Below, in pieces: positions 52,564 through 61,041 of a DNA stretch of 64,000 nucleotides. Every line of letters starts with the position of its first letter. Position 1 is the first letter of the stretch. Location: positions 4,079,001-4,143,000 of the forward strand of contig NZ_OOHJ01000018.1 in NCBI RefSeq assembly GCF_900323885.1, given 5' to 3'. The stretch is from [Actinomadura] parvosata subsp. kistnae. Lineage in GTDB: Bacteria > Actinomycetota > Actinomycetes > Streptosporangiales > Streptosporangiaceae. Below the pieces are notes generated by a model. It searched no databases, was not told the DNA's origin, and saw only the letters and a program-made list of their open reading frames with translations. The position numbers were made by a program, and so were the translations under genes.

Positions 52564-53417
52564 GCACGCCGGCCTTCGACCAGCTGTTCCGGGCCGCCGG
52601 GGTCACCGGCTGGCTGTACGCGGCCGACGTCGACACCGGGCACGACGTCGGGCACGGCGCCGACGAGCCGATGCCCACGGCCTCCATGTTCAAGGTGCCG
52701 CTGCTGGTGGCGCTGTGCCGGCGGGCCGACGCCGGGCTGCTCGACCTGACCGAGCGGGTCACCGTGACGGCCGCCGACCGGGTGGGCGGGCCGACGGGGC
52801 TGTCCTCGATGCTCGACGACGTGACGATCTCGCTGCGCGACCTGGCGTACCTGATGATCGCCCTCAGCGACAACACCGCGGCCGACAAGCTGCTCGGCAG
52901 GGTGGGGTTCGAGGCGATCAACACGATGCTGGACACGTTCGGGCTGGAGGGGACGCGGGTCGTGCAGGGCTCGGGGGAGATGCTCGGCAGCATGGACGTG
53001 GACACCGGGCACGCGTGGCCGTTCGTGGATCCCGACGACATCGCCCGCCTGAGCGTCCTCGACCCGTCCCGGACGAACCGCAGCACCCCGCGCGAGATGG
53101 TCCGCCTGTTCGGGATGATCTGGCGCGACGAGGCGGCCTCCCCCGAGTCGTGCGCGTGGATGCGCGGGGTGCTCAACATGCAGGTGTGGCCGCACCGCAT
53201 GGCCTCGGGTTTCCCGTACGACGACGTCGCCGTCAGCGGCAAGACGGGCACGATGCCGACGCTGCGCTGCGAGACGGGCGTCGTCGAGTACCCCGACGGC
53301 GGCCGGTACGCCGTGTCGGTCTTCACCCGTTCCTTCAGCACCGCGCTCAACCAGCCGCGCGCCGACGCGGTGATCGGCACCGCCGCGCGTATGGCGGTGG
53401 ACCACCTACGGAGGTAG
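52560..53417 (+). CDS. Class A beta-lactamase-like serine hydrolase
   Basis: The 285-residue PenP-family protein has S42-M-F-K45 in PTASMFKVPLL, SDN at 103-105 and SGKTGTMP near 223-230. It lacks an evident signal peptide, and the omega-loop region reads VLDPSRTNRSTPREM instead of the class A ExxLN, so the deacylating Glu166 equivalent is not visible. It may be a cytosolic or unconventionally exported esterase or a penicillin-binding protein rather than a true beta-lactamase. The start overlaps the LysR stop (ATGA). Confidence 0.85.
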   Translation: MSTPAFDQLFRAAGVTGWLYAADVDTGHDVGHGADEPMPTASMFKVPLLVALCRRADAGLLDLTERVTVTAADRVGGPTGLSSMLDDVTISLRDLAYLMIALSDNTAADKLLGRVGFEAINTMLDTFGLEGTRVVQGSGEMLGSMDVDTGHAWPFVDPDDIARLSVLDPSRTNRSTPREMVRLFGMIWRDEAASPESCAWMRGVLNMQVWPHRMASGFPYDDVAVSGKTGTMPTLRCETGVVEYPDGGRYAVSVFTRSFSTALNQPRADAVIGTAARMAVDHLRR

Positions 53418-53439
53418 CAAGTTATGGGGTAGGCCGGGT

Positions 53440-55437
53440 ATGACATTCCCCCGAACGGGCGACAGGATGAGGCATATGGTTGCTGAGGGCGAGCTTCTCT
53501 GGGAGCCGAGCGAAGAGATCGTCGAGTCCGCCAGGCTGACCCACTACCTGCGCTGGCTGGGCCGGCCCGTCGACTACGAGGCCGCGTGGCGGTGGTCGGT
53601 GGATCAGCCCGCCGACTTCTGGACGTCGATCTGGGACTACTTCGAGGTGATCGGCGACCGCGGCGACGGGCCCGTGCTGTCGGGCGCGATGCCCGGGGCC
53701 ACGTGGTTCGCCGGCGGCTCGCTCAACTACGCCGAGAACGCGCTGCGCCGCACCGGCGACGGCACCGCGGTCGTGTTCGTCTCCGAGGACGGCGGCCGGC
53801 AGGAGCTGACCTGGGACGAGCTGCGCGAAGAGGTCGCCAGGGTGCGCGCCGGCCTGGTCAGGCTCGGCGTCGGGCGCGGCGACCGGGTGGCCGGCTACCT
53901 GCCGAACATCCCGCAGGCCCTCATCGCGTTCCTCGCCACCGCCTCGCTGGGCGCGATCTGGTCGGCCGGCTCGCCCGACTTCGGGGTGCCGAGCATCGTC
54001 GACCGGTTCAAGCAGATCGAGCCCAAGGTGCTCATCGCCGTCGACGGCTACCTCTACAACGGCAAGAGCTACGACCGCTCGGCCGCGGTCAACGAGATCG
54101 CCGCCGAGCTGCCGTCGCTGCGGGCGACCGTGTGGATCCCGTACCTGGCGGCGGCCGAGGAGGGCCGCGCGCCCCAGCAGGCCGAGCCGGCGCCGGGGCA
54201 CGCGCGCGAGCTGCCGCGCGGCGAGGTGATCGGCTGGGAGGGGCTGCGGGCCGAGGCGGGGCCGCTGGAGTTCGAGCGGGTGCCGTTCGACCACCCGCTG
54301 TGGATCCTCTACTCCAGCGGCACGACGGGGCTGCCCAAGCCGATCGTGCACGGGCACGGCGGCGTCGTGCTCGAACACCTCAAGTCGCTCGCCTTCCACC
54401 AGGACCTCGGCGAGGGCGATGTGTTCTTCTGGTACACCACCACGGGCTGGATGATGTGGAACTACCTCATCGGCGCCCTGCTGGTGGGGGCCGCGCCCGT
54501 GCTCTACGACGGGTCGGCCACCTATCCCTCACCGGCCGCGCTGTGGCGGATCGCCGCCTCCGAGGGCGTCACGTACTTCGGGGTCGGGGCGCCGTACATC
54601 ATGGCCTCGCTCAAGGCCGGCATCCACCCCGAGGGGCTGGAGCGGCTGCGCGGGGTCGGCTCCACCGGGTCGCCGCTGCCGCCCGAGGGGTTCGCGTGGG
54701 TGGCCGCCGAGCTGCCGGGCGTGCCGATCGGGTCGTTCTCGGGCGGGACGGACGTGTGCACCGGCTTCGTCGGCGCCACCATGCTGCACCCGATCAGGGC
54801 GGGGATCATCCCGTGCCGGTCGCTGGGGGCGCGGGTGGAGTCGTACGACCCGCAGGGCAAGGCCGTCGTCGGCGAGGTGGGCGAGCTGGTGCTGACCCGG
54901 CCGATGCCGTCGATGCCGGTCATGTTCTGGAACGACCCCGGCGGCGAGCGCTACGCCGAGAGCTACTTCGACGTCTACCCCGGCGTGTGGCGGCACGGCG
55001 ACTGGATCAAGATCAACGAGGACGGGAGCTGCGTCATCTACGGCCGCTCCGACTCGACGCTCAACCGCGGCGGCGTCCGCATGGGCACCAGCGAGTTCTA
55101 CCGGGTCGTCGAACGCTTCGAGGAGATCGCCGACAGCCTCGTCATCGACACGGGCCAGCTCGGGCAGGAAGGGCGGCTGCTCCTGTACGTGACGCTCGCC
55201 GAAGGCGCCGAGCTGACCGAGACGCTGGAGCGCGGGCTCTGCGACGCGCTGCGCCAGGAGCTGTCGCCCCGGCACGTGCCGAACGAGATCCGCGTCGTCC
55301 CCGGCATCCCCCGGACGCTGTCCGGCAAGAAGCTCGAAGTGCCGGTACGCAAGATCCTGCTCGGCACGCCCGTCGAGGACGCCGCCAACCCCGACGCCAT
55401 GGCCAACCCCGAGGTGCTGCGCCACTTCACCCCATGA
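53440..55437 (+). CDS. Acetoacetate-CoA ligase (acetoacetyl-CoA synthetase)
   Basis: The 665-residue ANL-family enzyme activates acetoacetate (or related short acids) with ATP and CoA. It has the P-loop YSSGTTGLPKP (about 288-298), GSTGSPLPPEGFAWV (about 407-421), NRGGVRMGTSEFYR (about 543-556) and the C-terminal catalytic Lys in RTLSGKKLEVPVRK. The start is uncertain: ATG at 53440, 53467 or 53476 are all in frame; the conserved EGELLWEPSEEIV begins right after the last. The 3' end overlaps the convergent oxidoreductase gene by 11 bp. Confidence 0.92.
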   Translation: MTFPRTGDRMRHMVAEGELLWEPSEEIVESARLTHYLRWLGRPVDYEAAWRWSVDQPADFWTSIWDYFEVIGDRGDGPVLSGAMPGATWFAGGSLNYAENALRRTGDGTAVVFVSEDGGRQELTWDELREEVARVRAGLVRLGVGRGDRVAGYLPNIPQALIAFLATASLGAIWSAGSPDFGVPSIVDRFKQIEPKVLIAVDGYLYNGKSYDRSAAVNEIAAELPSLRATVWIPYLAAAEEGRAPQQAEPAPGHARELPRGEVIGWEGLRAEAGPLEFERVPFDHPLWILYSSGTTGLPKPIVHGHGGVVLEHLKSLAFHQDLGEGDVFFWYTTTGWMMWNYLIGALLVGAAPVLYDGSATYPSPAALWRIAASEGVTYFGVGAPYIMASLKAGIHPEGLERLRGVGSTGSPLPPEGFAWVAAELPGVPIGSFSGGTDVCTGFVGATMLHPIRAGIIPCRSLGARVESYDPQGKAVVGEVGELVLTRPMPSMPVMFWNDPGGERYAESYFDVYPGVWRHGDWIKINEDGSCVIYGRSDSTLNRGGVRMGTSEFYRVVERFEEIADSLVIDTGQLGQEGRLLLYVTLAEGAELTETLERGLCDALRQELSPRHVPNEIRVVPGIPRTLSGKKLEVPVRKILLGTPVEDAANPDAMANPEVLRHFTP

Positions 55438-57070
55438 GGAGGGTGACCTTGCCGCGCAGGTCGCCCGCCTCCGCCCTGCGGTGGACGCGGGGGAGGGCGG
55501 GCAGGGGGTGCGACTCGGAGATCTCGACCGTGAGCCCGCCCTCGTCGATCAGCGCGGCGAGGGCGGCCAGCTGGGCGGGGTCGTAACGCATCACGAAGTG
55601 GCCCTCGCCCCCGGCGATCGAGACGGTGACGGGGCTCCCCGGGGCATTCGTGGCCGGGATCAGGTTCAGGAGCACGTCCACGTCGGCGGGCAGCGGCGTC
55701 GTGGTGTAGTCGATCACCTCGTCGGCGCCGAGCCGGCGGACGGCGGCGGCGCTACGCGGGCTCGCCGTCGCGATCACGTGCGCGCCCGCCAGCCTGGCGA
55801 GCTGCACGGCGAACGTGCCCACCCCGCCACCCGCCCCGTTGACCAGCACCCGCCGGCCGGGCTCGACGCGGGCGTGCTCGTGCACCGCCTGCCAGGCGGT
55901 GAGCCCGGCCACGGGGACGGCCGCCGCGTCGGCCAGCGGGATGCTCCGGGGAGCCCGGGCCAGGACGCCCGCGGGCGCGACGACGTACTCGGCCGCCGCG
56001 CCGTCCACCATCCCGAACACCCGGTCACCCGCCGCCAGGTCACTGACGCCCGCGCCGGTCTCGACGACCGTGCCGGACACGTCCCAGCCGAGCGTGTGCG
56101 GCAGGCTCGCGCGGAACACCTCGGGCAGCAGCCCCGAGCGCAGGCCCACCTCCGACGGGTTGAACGCGGTCGCGGCCACCTCCACCAGCACCTCCCCAGG
56201 GCCGGGCCGCGGGACCGGCACCTCCTCGACGCGGATCACGGACGCGTCCCCGAACGCGTGGATCCGCGCCGCCCGCATGGCCGGCCGCGCACCGGGGCGC
56301 GGCCGCCGGAACGCCTCGGCGTGCTCCTCCACCCACTCCCGGAACGAACGCGGGGCGGCCTTCGTGACGTCCTCGACCGCCGGCGTGACCGGCGCCGGCC
56401 GGCGCGCCAGCTCCGCCTGGGCCCGCAGCACCTCCTCCACCGCGCCGGCCGGCCAGCCCCCGGCCAGCAGGGCGGTCCTGGCCAGTTCGGGCGCCTGCTC
56501 CTCCCACCGCACCGGGATCCCGGTCACCTCGGAGACGATCCGCACCTGGTCCTCCTGGGACAGCGTCTCGGGGCCGGTCAGGGTGTGGGCCGCGCCGTGG
56601 TGCCCGGCGTCCAGCAGCGCCCGGACGGCCACGGCCGCGACGTCCCGCTCGTGCACCACCGGCTGGCCCGCCGCCCCGTGCGCGCCCCGCACCACGCCCG
56701 CCCGCACCTGCCGGGCCCACCGCAGCGCGTTGGCCGCGAAGGCGTGCGGGCGCAGCAACGTCCACGTGCCCGCCGCCTCCTCGACCAGCCGCTCGACCTC
56801 GCGCTCGGACGCGCGCCGCGCCGCCGACGACAGGTAGACCACGTGCCGCCCCGCCAGCGCCCGCAGCACCTCGCGCGCGCCGTCGGCGGTGGCGAACGGC
56901 CACACCAGCAGCACCGACGTCACCCCGTCCAGCGGCGGCAACGTCGCCGGGTCACGCAGGTCGCCGTCCTTCCCGCTCAGGGCGACCGCCTCGGCCCCGG
57001 CCTCCCGCAGCAGCGCCACCGCGTGCCGCCCCACCGTGCCGGTCGCCCCGGTCACCAGAATCCGTCCCAT
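55427..57070 (-). CDS. Fusion protein: NmrA-like NAD(P)-binding domain plus quinone oxidoreductase
   Basis: The 547-residue protein joins two Rossmann enzymes. Residues 1-250 are an NmrA-like atypical SDR (RILVTGATGTVGRHAVALL, VVYLSSAARR, LTGPETLSQEDQV), and residues about 265-547 are a zinc-independent quinone oxidoreductase of the MDR family (RAARIHAFGDASVIRVEEV, GWDVSGTVVETGAGV, VNGAGGGVGTFAVQLAR). Each half normally occurs as a separate protein. It may reduce quinones or electrophiles with NADPH. The ATG at 57070 has GGAG upstream. It is divergent from an AraC regulator. Confidence 0.88.
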   Translation of the reverse strand: MGRILVTGATGTVGRHAVALLREAGAEAVALSGKDGDLRDPATLPPLDGVTSVLLVWPFATADGAREVLRALAGRHVVYLSSAARRASEREVERLVEEAAGTWTLLRPHAFAANALRWARQVRAGVVRGAHGAAGQPVVHERDVAAVAVRALLDAGHHGAAHTLTGPETLSQEDQVRIVSEVTGIPVRWEEQAPELARTALLAGGWPAGAVEEVLRAQAELARRPAPVTPAVEDVTKAAPRSFREWVEEHAEAFRRPRPGARPAMRAARIHAFGDASVIRVEEVPVPRPGPGEVLVEVAATAFNPSEVGLRSGLLPEVFRASLPHTLGWDVSGTVVETGAGVSDLAAGDRVFGMVDGAAAEYVVAPAGVLARAPRSIPLADAAAVPVAGLTAWQAVHEHARVEPGRRVLVNGAGGGVGTFAVQLARLAGAHVIATASPRSAAAVRRLGADEVIDYTTTPLPADVDVLLNLIPATNAPGSPVTVSIAGGEGHFVMRYDPAQLAALAALIDEGGLTVEISESHPLPALPRVHRRAEAGDLRGKVTLLMG

Positions 57071-57113
57071 GCCTGCTCTCCTCTCGTCCGCAGGACCACC
57101 GTAGAGAGGGGCG

Positions 57114-57142
57114 GCGAGATGGCCAATGCGTTCCCATCTCGC
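57114..57142. promoter_or_regulatory. Inverted repeat between the oxidoreductase and AraC genes
   Basis: GCGAGATGG (57114-57122) and CCATCTCGC (57134-57142) are perfect complements with an 11-bp spacer, giving two half-sites on one face of the helix. It is in the 110-bp divergent gap and is a candidate operator for the AraC regulator. TAGAGT at 57168-57173, 7 bp before the AraC ATG, is a -10-like box. Confidence 0.6.
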
Positions 57143-57180
57143 ATTCATACGTCAGCGTCTTCCACGCTAGAGTGCGCCGT

Positions 57181-58158
57181 ATGGACGTGCTCAGCGACGT
57201 GATCGCCGTCATGCGCACCGGCCGGCCCCGGTCGGCCCGCGTCGAGTGGCGCGCCCCCTGGGGGCAGCGGTTCCCGGCGGCGCCCGGGTCGGCCGGGTTC
57301 CAGGTGGTGCTGCGCGGGGCGGCCTGGCTGCTGCCGCCCGACGGGCCGCCGGTCGCGCTGTCCGCCGGAGACGTGCTGTTCTTCCCGCGCGGGCACGGCT
57401 ACGCCATGGCTGACAGCCCGTCCACGCCGGTCACCGAGCCGCAGTGCGACCCGTACACCGACGAGAGCGATTTGTTCGCCTCGGCCTCGATCGACTCAGC
57501 CTCGATCGACGGGCAGGGCGGCCCGGCCACGGTGCTGCTGTGTGGCGGCTACCGGCTCGACCCGAGCCGGGCGCACCCGCTCCTGCGCGACCTGCCCGAC
57601 CTCATCCACCTGCCGGCCGCGCCCGGGCTGCACTCCGGGGTGCGGGCCGCGGTCGAGCTGCTGGGCGCCGAGATCCACCAGCCGGGGCTGGGCGCCGACA
57701 CGATCGTGTCGTCCCTGCTCGACATGCTCCTGCTCTACATCCTGCGGGCCTGGTTCGCCGCCGAGCACGGGCACTGCGAGGTCACCGGCTGGGCCGCCGC
57801 CCTGGCCGACCCGGCCGTCAGCGCGGCCCTCGACGCCATGCACCGCGACCCCGCCCGTCCCTGGTCAGTGGCCGAGCTGGGGGCGCGGGCCGGGCTGTCG
57901 CGGGCCGCGTTCGCGCGCCGGTTCACCACGCTCGTGGGGCAGCCGCCGCTGGCGTACCTGACCTGGTGGCGGCTGTCCAGCGCGGGCCGGCTGCTGCGGG
58001 AGACGGACGCGCCGCTCAGCGAGATCGCCGCCCAGGTCGGGTACGGCTCGGAGTTCGCCTTCGCCAACGCCTTCAAGCGTGAGTACGGCGTGGCACCCGG
58101 CAAGTACCGCCGCACGGCCTGCCCGCCTCCGGTGGCGGCCCCCGCGATGGAGCACTAG
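57181..58158 (+). CDS. AraC family transcriptional regulator with cupin domain
   Basis: The 325-residue regulator has an N-terminal cupin (RCS-type) sensor domain (LRGAAWLLPPDGPPVALSAGDVLFFP split over about 45-70) and C-terminal twin HTH (WSVAELGARAGLSRAAFARRF; LSEIAAQVGYGSEFAFANAFKREYG). It probably controls the divergent fused oxidoreductase. A -10-like TAGAGT sits 7 bp before the ATG, so the message is probably leaderless. Its TAG stop lies in the CTAG target of the IS5-family element. Confidence 0.9.
   Translation: MDVLSDVIAVMRTGRPRSARVEWRAPWGQRFPAAPGSAGFQVVLRGAAWLLPPDGPPVALSAGDVLFFPRGHGYAMADSPSTPVTEPQCDPYTDESDLFASASIDSASIDGQGGPATVLLCGGYRLDPSRAHPLLRDLPDLIHLPAAPGLHSGVRAAVELLGAEIHQPGLGADTIVSSLLDMLLLYILRAWFAAEHGHCEVTGWAAALADPAVSAALDAMHRDPARPWSVAELGARAGLSRAAFARRFTTLVGQPPLAYLTWWRLSSAGRLLRETDAPLSEIAAQVGYGSEFAFANAFKREYGVAPGKYRRTACPPPVAAPAMEH
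58156..58157. other. Target duplication TA of the IS5-family element (left copy)
   Basis: TA at 58156-58157 and at 59259-59260 flank the element, giving C^TAG as the target. The left copy supplies the first two bases of the AraC stop codon. Confidence 0.75.
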
Positions 58159-59258
58159 GAGTTGTTTGGGGTTCGGATCTTGGCTAGGTCGACGCTGGGC
58201 TGGCTGTGGCTGGTAGAACTCCGATGTGGCGCGCTTTGATGTGACCGATGCCGAGTGGGCGTTGATCGAGCCGCATCTGCCGGTGGCGGCTACCGGGCCG
58301 CTGCCACGGCGGATGCGTGAGCAGTTCAATGGGATCTTGTGGCGGTTCCGGACGGGGTCGGGCTGGCGTGACGTGCCGGAACGCTATGGGCCTTGGTCCA
58401 CGGTGTACTCCCGGTTCAACAACTGGGCCAATGCCGGGGTGTTCCAGGGGTTGATGGAGGCGTTGATTGCCGAGGCCGCAGCGCGCGGGCAGGTGGGACT
58501 GGAGCTGGTCAGCGTGGATTCCACGATCGTGCGGGCGCATCAGGAGTCGGCCGGGCTGGCGGTGGCCGGGGAGACCTTGGATGCGCTGGAGCAGGCGCTG
58601 ACCGAGGAAAAGGGGGCTCCGTTGGCGGAGCAGCCGCCGGTGCTGCGGGTGATGCGCCCCAGGCCGCACCCGAGGCCGGCACGTCACCGCCGCACGAGCG
58701 CGCCACTGTCCGGCGACGCCGTAAGGCGCGGGCGGAGGCGGCCGCGCTCGGCCGATCCCGGGGCGGGCTGAGCAGCAAGATTCATGCCGCGGTCGATGCC
58801 GCCGGGCTACCGCTGGTGTTCGTGCTCACGCCCGGCCAAGCTGCCGACTGCCCGCGGTTCACCGCCGTGCTGGACAAGATCCGGGTGGCCGGGCCGGTGG
58901 GCAGGCCCCGGACCCGCCCGGCTGCGGTGGCCGCGGACAAGGCCTATTCCTCCAAGGCCAACCGCGCCTATCTGCGTCGCCGCCGGATCCGCGCGGTCAT
59001 CCCGGAGAAGAGCGACCAGCAGGCCAACCGGAAGAAGAAGGGGTCGGCCGGTGGGCGGCCCATCACCTTCGATCCGCAGCGTTACCGGCAACGCAACACC
59101 GTCGAACGCTGCTTTCAAAAGATCAAGACCTGGCGTGGCCTGGCCACCCGCTACGACAAAGCCCCGGAAAGCTACGAGGCGGGGCTCTACCTCCGGGGCT
59201 CGACCTTGTGGTTAAGACTCCTTACCTCGACCACATGATCCGAACTCCAAACAGCTCC
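58158..59258 (+). mobile_element. IS5-family insertion sequence, 1101 bp
   Basis: The left end GGAGTTGTTTGGGGTTCGG and the right end (complement reads GGAGCTGTTTGGAGTTCGG) form terminal inverted repeats of about 25 bp with few mismatches. TA flanks both ends. It carries a two-frame transposase. The element is inserted inside the left 6-bp target duplication of the neighbouring IS481-family element. Confidence 0.85.
58226..59238 (+). CDS. IS5-family transposase, two overlapping frames joined by -1 frameshift
   Basis: The first frame (58226-58771) encodes the N-terminal DUF4096-like part with the first catalytic Asp in SVDSTIVRAHQ. The second frame (-1 relative, stop at 59238) encodes ALGRSRGGLSSKIH, the second Asp in VAADKAYSSKANR and the Glu in RNTVERCFQKIKTWRG. 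Joined, they give a complete DDE transposase of about 335 residues. The heptamer A-AAG-GGG in the first frame (about 58610-58616) is a good slip site. The element therefore appears functional rather than broken. Confidence 0.83.
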
Positions 59259-60256
59259 TAGCTGTTCTGTCCCGTGAGGTTGGGTACGCGGCTGGCGGGT
59301 GGCAGGCCGTTCAGCGCGGTGTGTCCGCGGTGGTGGTTGTAGGCGTGTAGCCAGGCCGGCAGGGCGGCGCGGCGTTCGGCTTCTGAAGTGTAGGGCTGGG
59401 CGTAGGCCCACTCGTCGAGCAGGGTGCGGTTGTAACGTTCGGCCTTGCCGTTGGTCTGGGGCCGGTAGGGGCGGGTGCGCTTGTGCGTGATGCCCGCCTT
59501 GGTCAGGGTCTCGCGCCAGAGGCGAGAGCGGTAGCAGCTGCCGTTGTCGGTGAGCACCCGGCGCACGGTGATGCCGTGACCGGTGAAGAAGGCCTGGGCG
59601 CGCTGCCAGAACGCGGTGGCGCTTTGCTTGGTCTCGTCGGGCAGGATCTCGGTGTAGGCCAGGCGGGAGTGATCGTCGATGGCGTTGTGCAGGTAGCCGT
59701 AGCCGAGGTTGGGGCGGCCGTGGTGGGTGCGGGGCCGGTCCGGGTCGCGGTGGGCGGAACTGTTGCGTCCGCCCGCCTGCCGGCCGTGCGCCTTGTGGCC
59801 GCCGCCGTCGGGGATGTTGCCCAGTTTCTTGATGTCGACGTGGATCAGGTCGCCGGGCGCGGGGTGTTCGTAGCGGCGGATGGTCCGGCCGGTGGCGCGG
59901 TCGAGATGGGTCAGGCGGGTGAGCCGGTAGCGGGTCAGCACGCGGTGCACGGTGGAGGGGTGCAGGCCGAGGAGGTAGGCGATGCGGGCCGGCCCCCATC
60001 GGCGCAGCAGTCGCACTTTGATGATGCGTCGCTCGGTGCGGGTGGGGGTGCGGCGGGGGCTGTGGTGCGGGCGTGAGGAGCGATCGGACATGCCTGCCGC
60101 TCCGCACTGCCGATAGCGGCCGGCCCAGCGCCGTGCGGTGGTGACGGCGACCTGGAAGCGTTCGGCGGCACGACGCAGTGGCCAGCCGTCCTCGACAACA
60201 CAGCGGGCCAGGCGCAGGCGTCCGAGTTCGGTCAGCGGCGCGTTACGGTGGGGCAT
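59258..60256 (-). CDS. IS481-family transposase
   Basis: The 332-residue transposase has an N-terminal HTH (MPHRNAPLTELGRLRLARCV, then WPLRRAAERFQVAVTTARRW) and a DDE rve core: Asp in GDLIHVDIKKLG, Asp in VLTDNGSCYRS, and Glu in NGKAERYNRTLLDEW. It is complete. The ATG at 60256 fits the family start. The TAG stop lies outside the element, in the target duplication, and shares the CTAG in which the IS5-family element is inserted. Confidence 0.93.
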   Translation of the reverse strand: MPHRNAPLTELGRLRLARCVVEDGWPLRRAAERFQVAVTTARRWAGRYRQCGAAGMSDRSSRPHHSPRRTPTRTERRIIKVRLLRRWGPARIAYLLGLHPSTVHRVLTRYRLTRLTHLDRATGRTIRRYEHPAPGDLIHVDIKKLGNIPDGGGHKAHGRQAGGRNSSAHRDPDRPRTHHGRPNLGYGYLHNAIDDHSRLAYTEILPDETKQSATAFWQRAQAFFTGHGITVRRVLTDNGSCYRSRLWRETLTKAGITHKRTRPYRPQTNGKAERYNRTLLDEWAYAQPYTSEAERRAALPAWLHAYNHHRGHTALNGLPPASRVPNLTGQNS

Positions 60257-60372
60257 GAGGGCCTTTCTGGTTGGTGTGCAGATGTCGCAATCCACACCAA
60301 ACCGAAGGCCCTCACCCATTCACAAGATCATCGATGTCGTGTCGGCCGTACTCAACCTCTGTGGGCAGTACA
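59263..60372 (-). mobile_element. IS481-family insertion sequence, about 1110 bp
   Basis: The left end TGTTCTGTCCCGTGAGGTTG and the right end (complement TGTACTGCCCACAGAGGTTG) are imperfect terminal inverted repeats. The flanks are ACTAGC on both sides: 60373-60378 on the right, and on the left ACTA (58154-58157) plus TAGC (59259-59262), split by the IS5-family element. This 6-bp duplication fits IS481 elements. Confidence 0.85.
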
Positions 60373-60381
60373 ACTAGCCGG

Positions 60382-61041
60382 TCAGCCGCGTTCGCCGGGA
60401 ACGACCAGCCCCGACTCGTACGCGGTGACGACCGCCTGGGTCCTGTCGCGCAGGCCGAGCTTGTTCAGCACGCGGCTCACGTGCGTCTTCACCGTCTCCT
60501 CGGTCACCACCAGCCGGTCGGCGATCTCCAGGTTCGACAGGCCCTCGGCCACCAGCCGCAGGACCTGGGTCTCGCGCGGGGTGAGCGCCGACAGGCCCGC
60601 GTCCGGGCGGCCCCGCCGGGCCGGCAGGCGGGCGAACTCGCTGATCAGGCGGCGGGTGACGGCCGGGGCCAGCAACGCGTCCCCTGCGGCGACCACGCGG
60701 ACGGCGTCGAAGAGGCGCTCGGCCGTGACGTCCTTGAGCAGGAAGCCGCTGGCGCCCGCGCGCAGGGCGTCGTAGACGTACTCGTCGAGGTCGAACGTGG
60801 TCAGGATGAGCACCCTCGGCCCGCCAGGCCCGGCCAGCACCCGCGTGGCCTCGATGCCGCTCATGGCCGGCATGCGGACGTCCATCAGCACGACGTCCGG
60901 CGACCGCTCCCGGCACACCCGCACCGCCTCCGCCCCGTCGGGGGCGGTGCCGACGACCTCGAAGTCCGGCTGCGTGTCCAGCAGCTCGGCGAACCCCGTG
61001 CGGACCACCAGATGATCGTCGGTGATGACGACGCGGATCAC
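60382..61041 (-). CDS. NarL/FixJ-type response regulator
   Basis: The 219-residue regulator has a receiver (DDH near residue 8, phosphoacceptor D54 in VVLMDVRMPAMSG, Thr in LILTTFD, Lys in FLLKDVTAE) and a LuxR HTH (LTPRETQVLRLVAEGLSNLEIADRL). The GTG start overlaps the kinase stop by 4 bp, so the two are coupled. It probably controls the divergent ABC exporter genes. The gene ends 10 bp from the IS481 end. Confidence 0.95.
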   Translation of the reverse strand: MIRVVITDDHLVVRTGFAELLDTQPDFEVVGTAPDGAEAVRVCRERSPDVVLMDVRMPAMSGIEATRVLAGPGGPRVLILTTFDLDEYVYDALRAGASGFLLKDVTAERLFDAVRVVAAGDALLAPAVTRRLISEFARLPARRGRPDAGLSALTPRETQVLRLVAEGLSNLEIADRLVVTEETVKTHVSRVLNKLGLRDRTQAVVTAYESGLVVPGERG

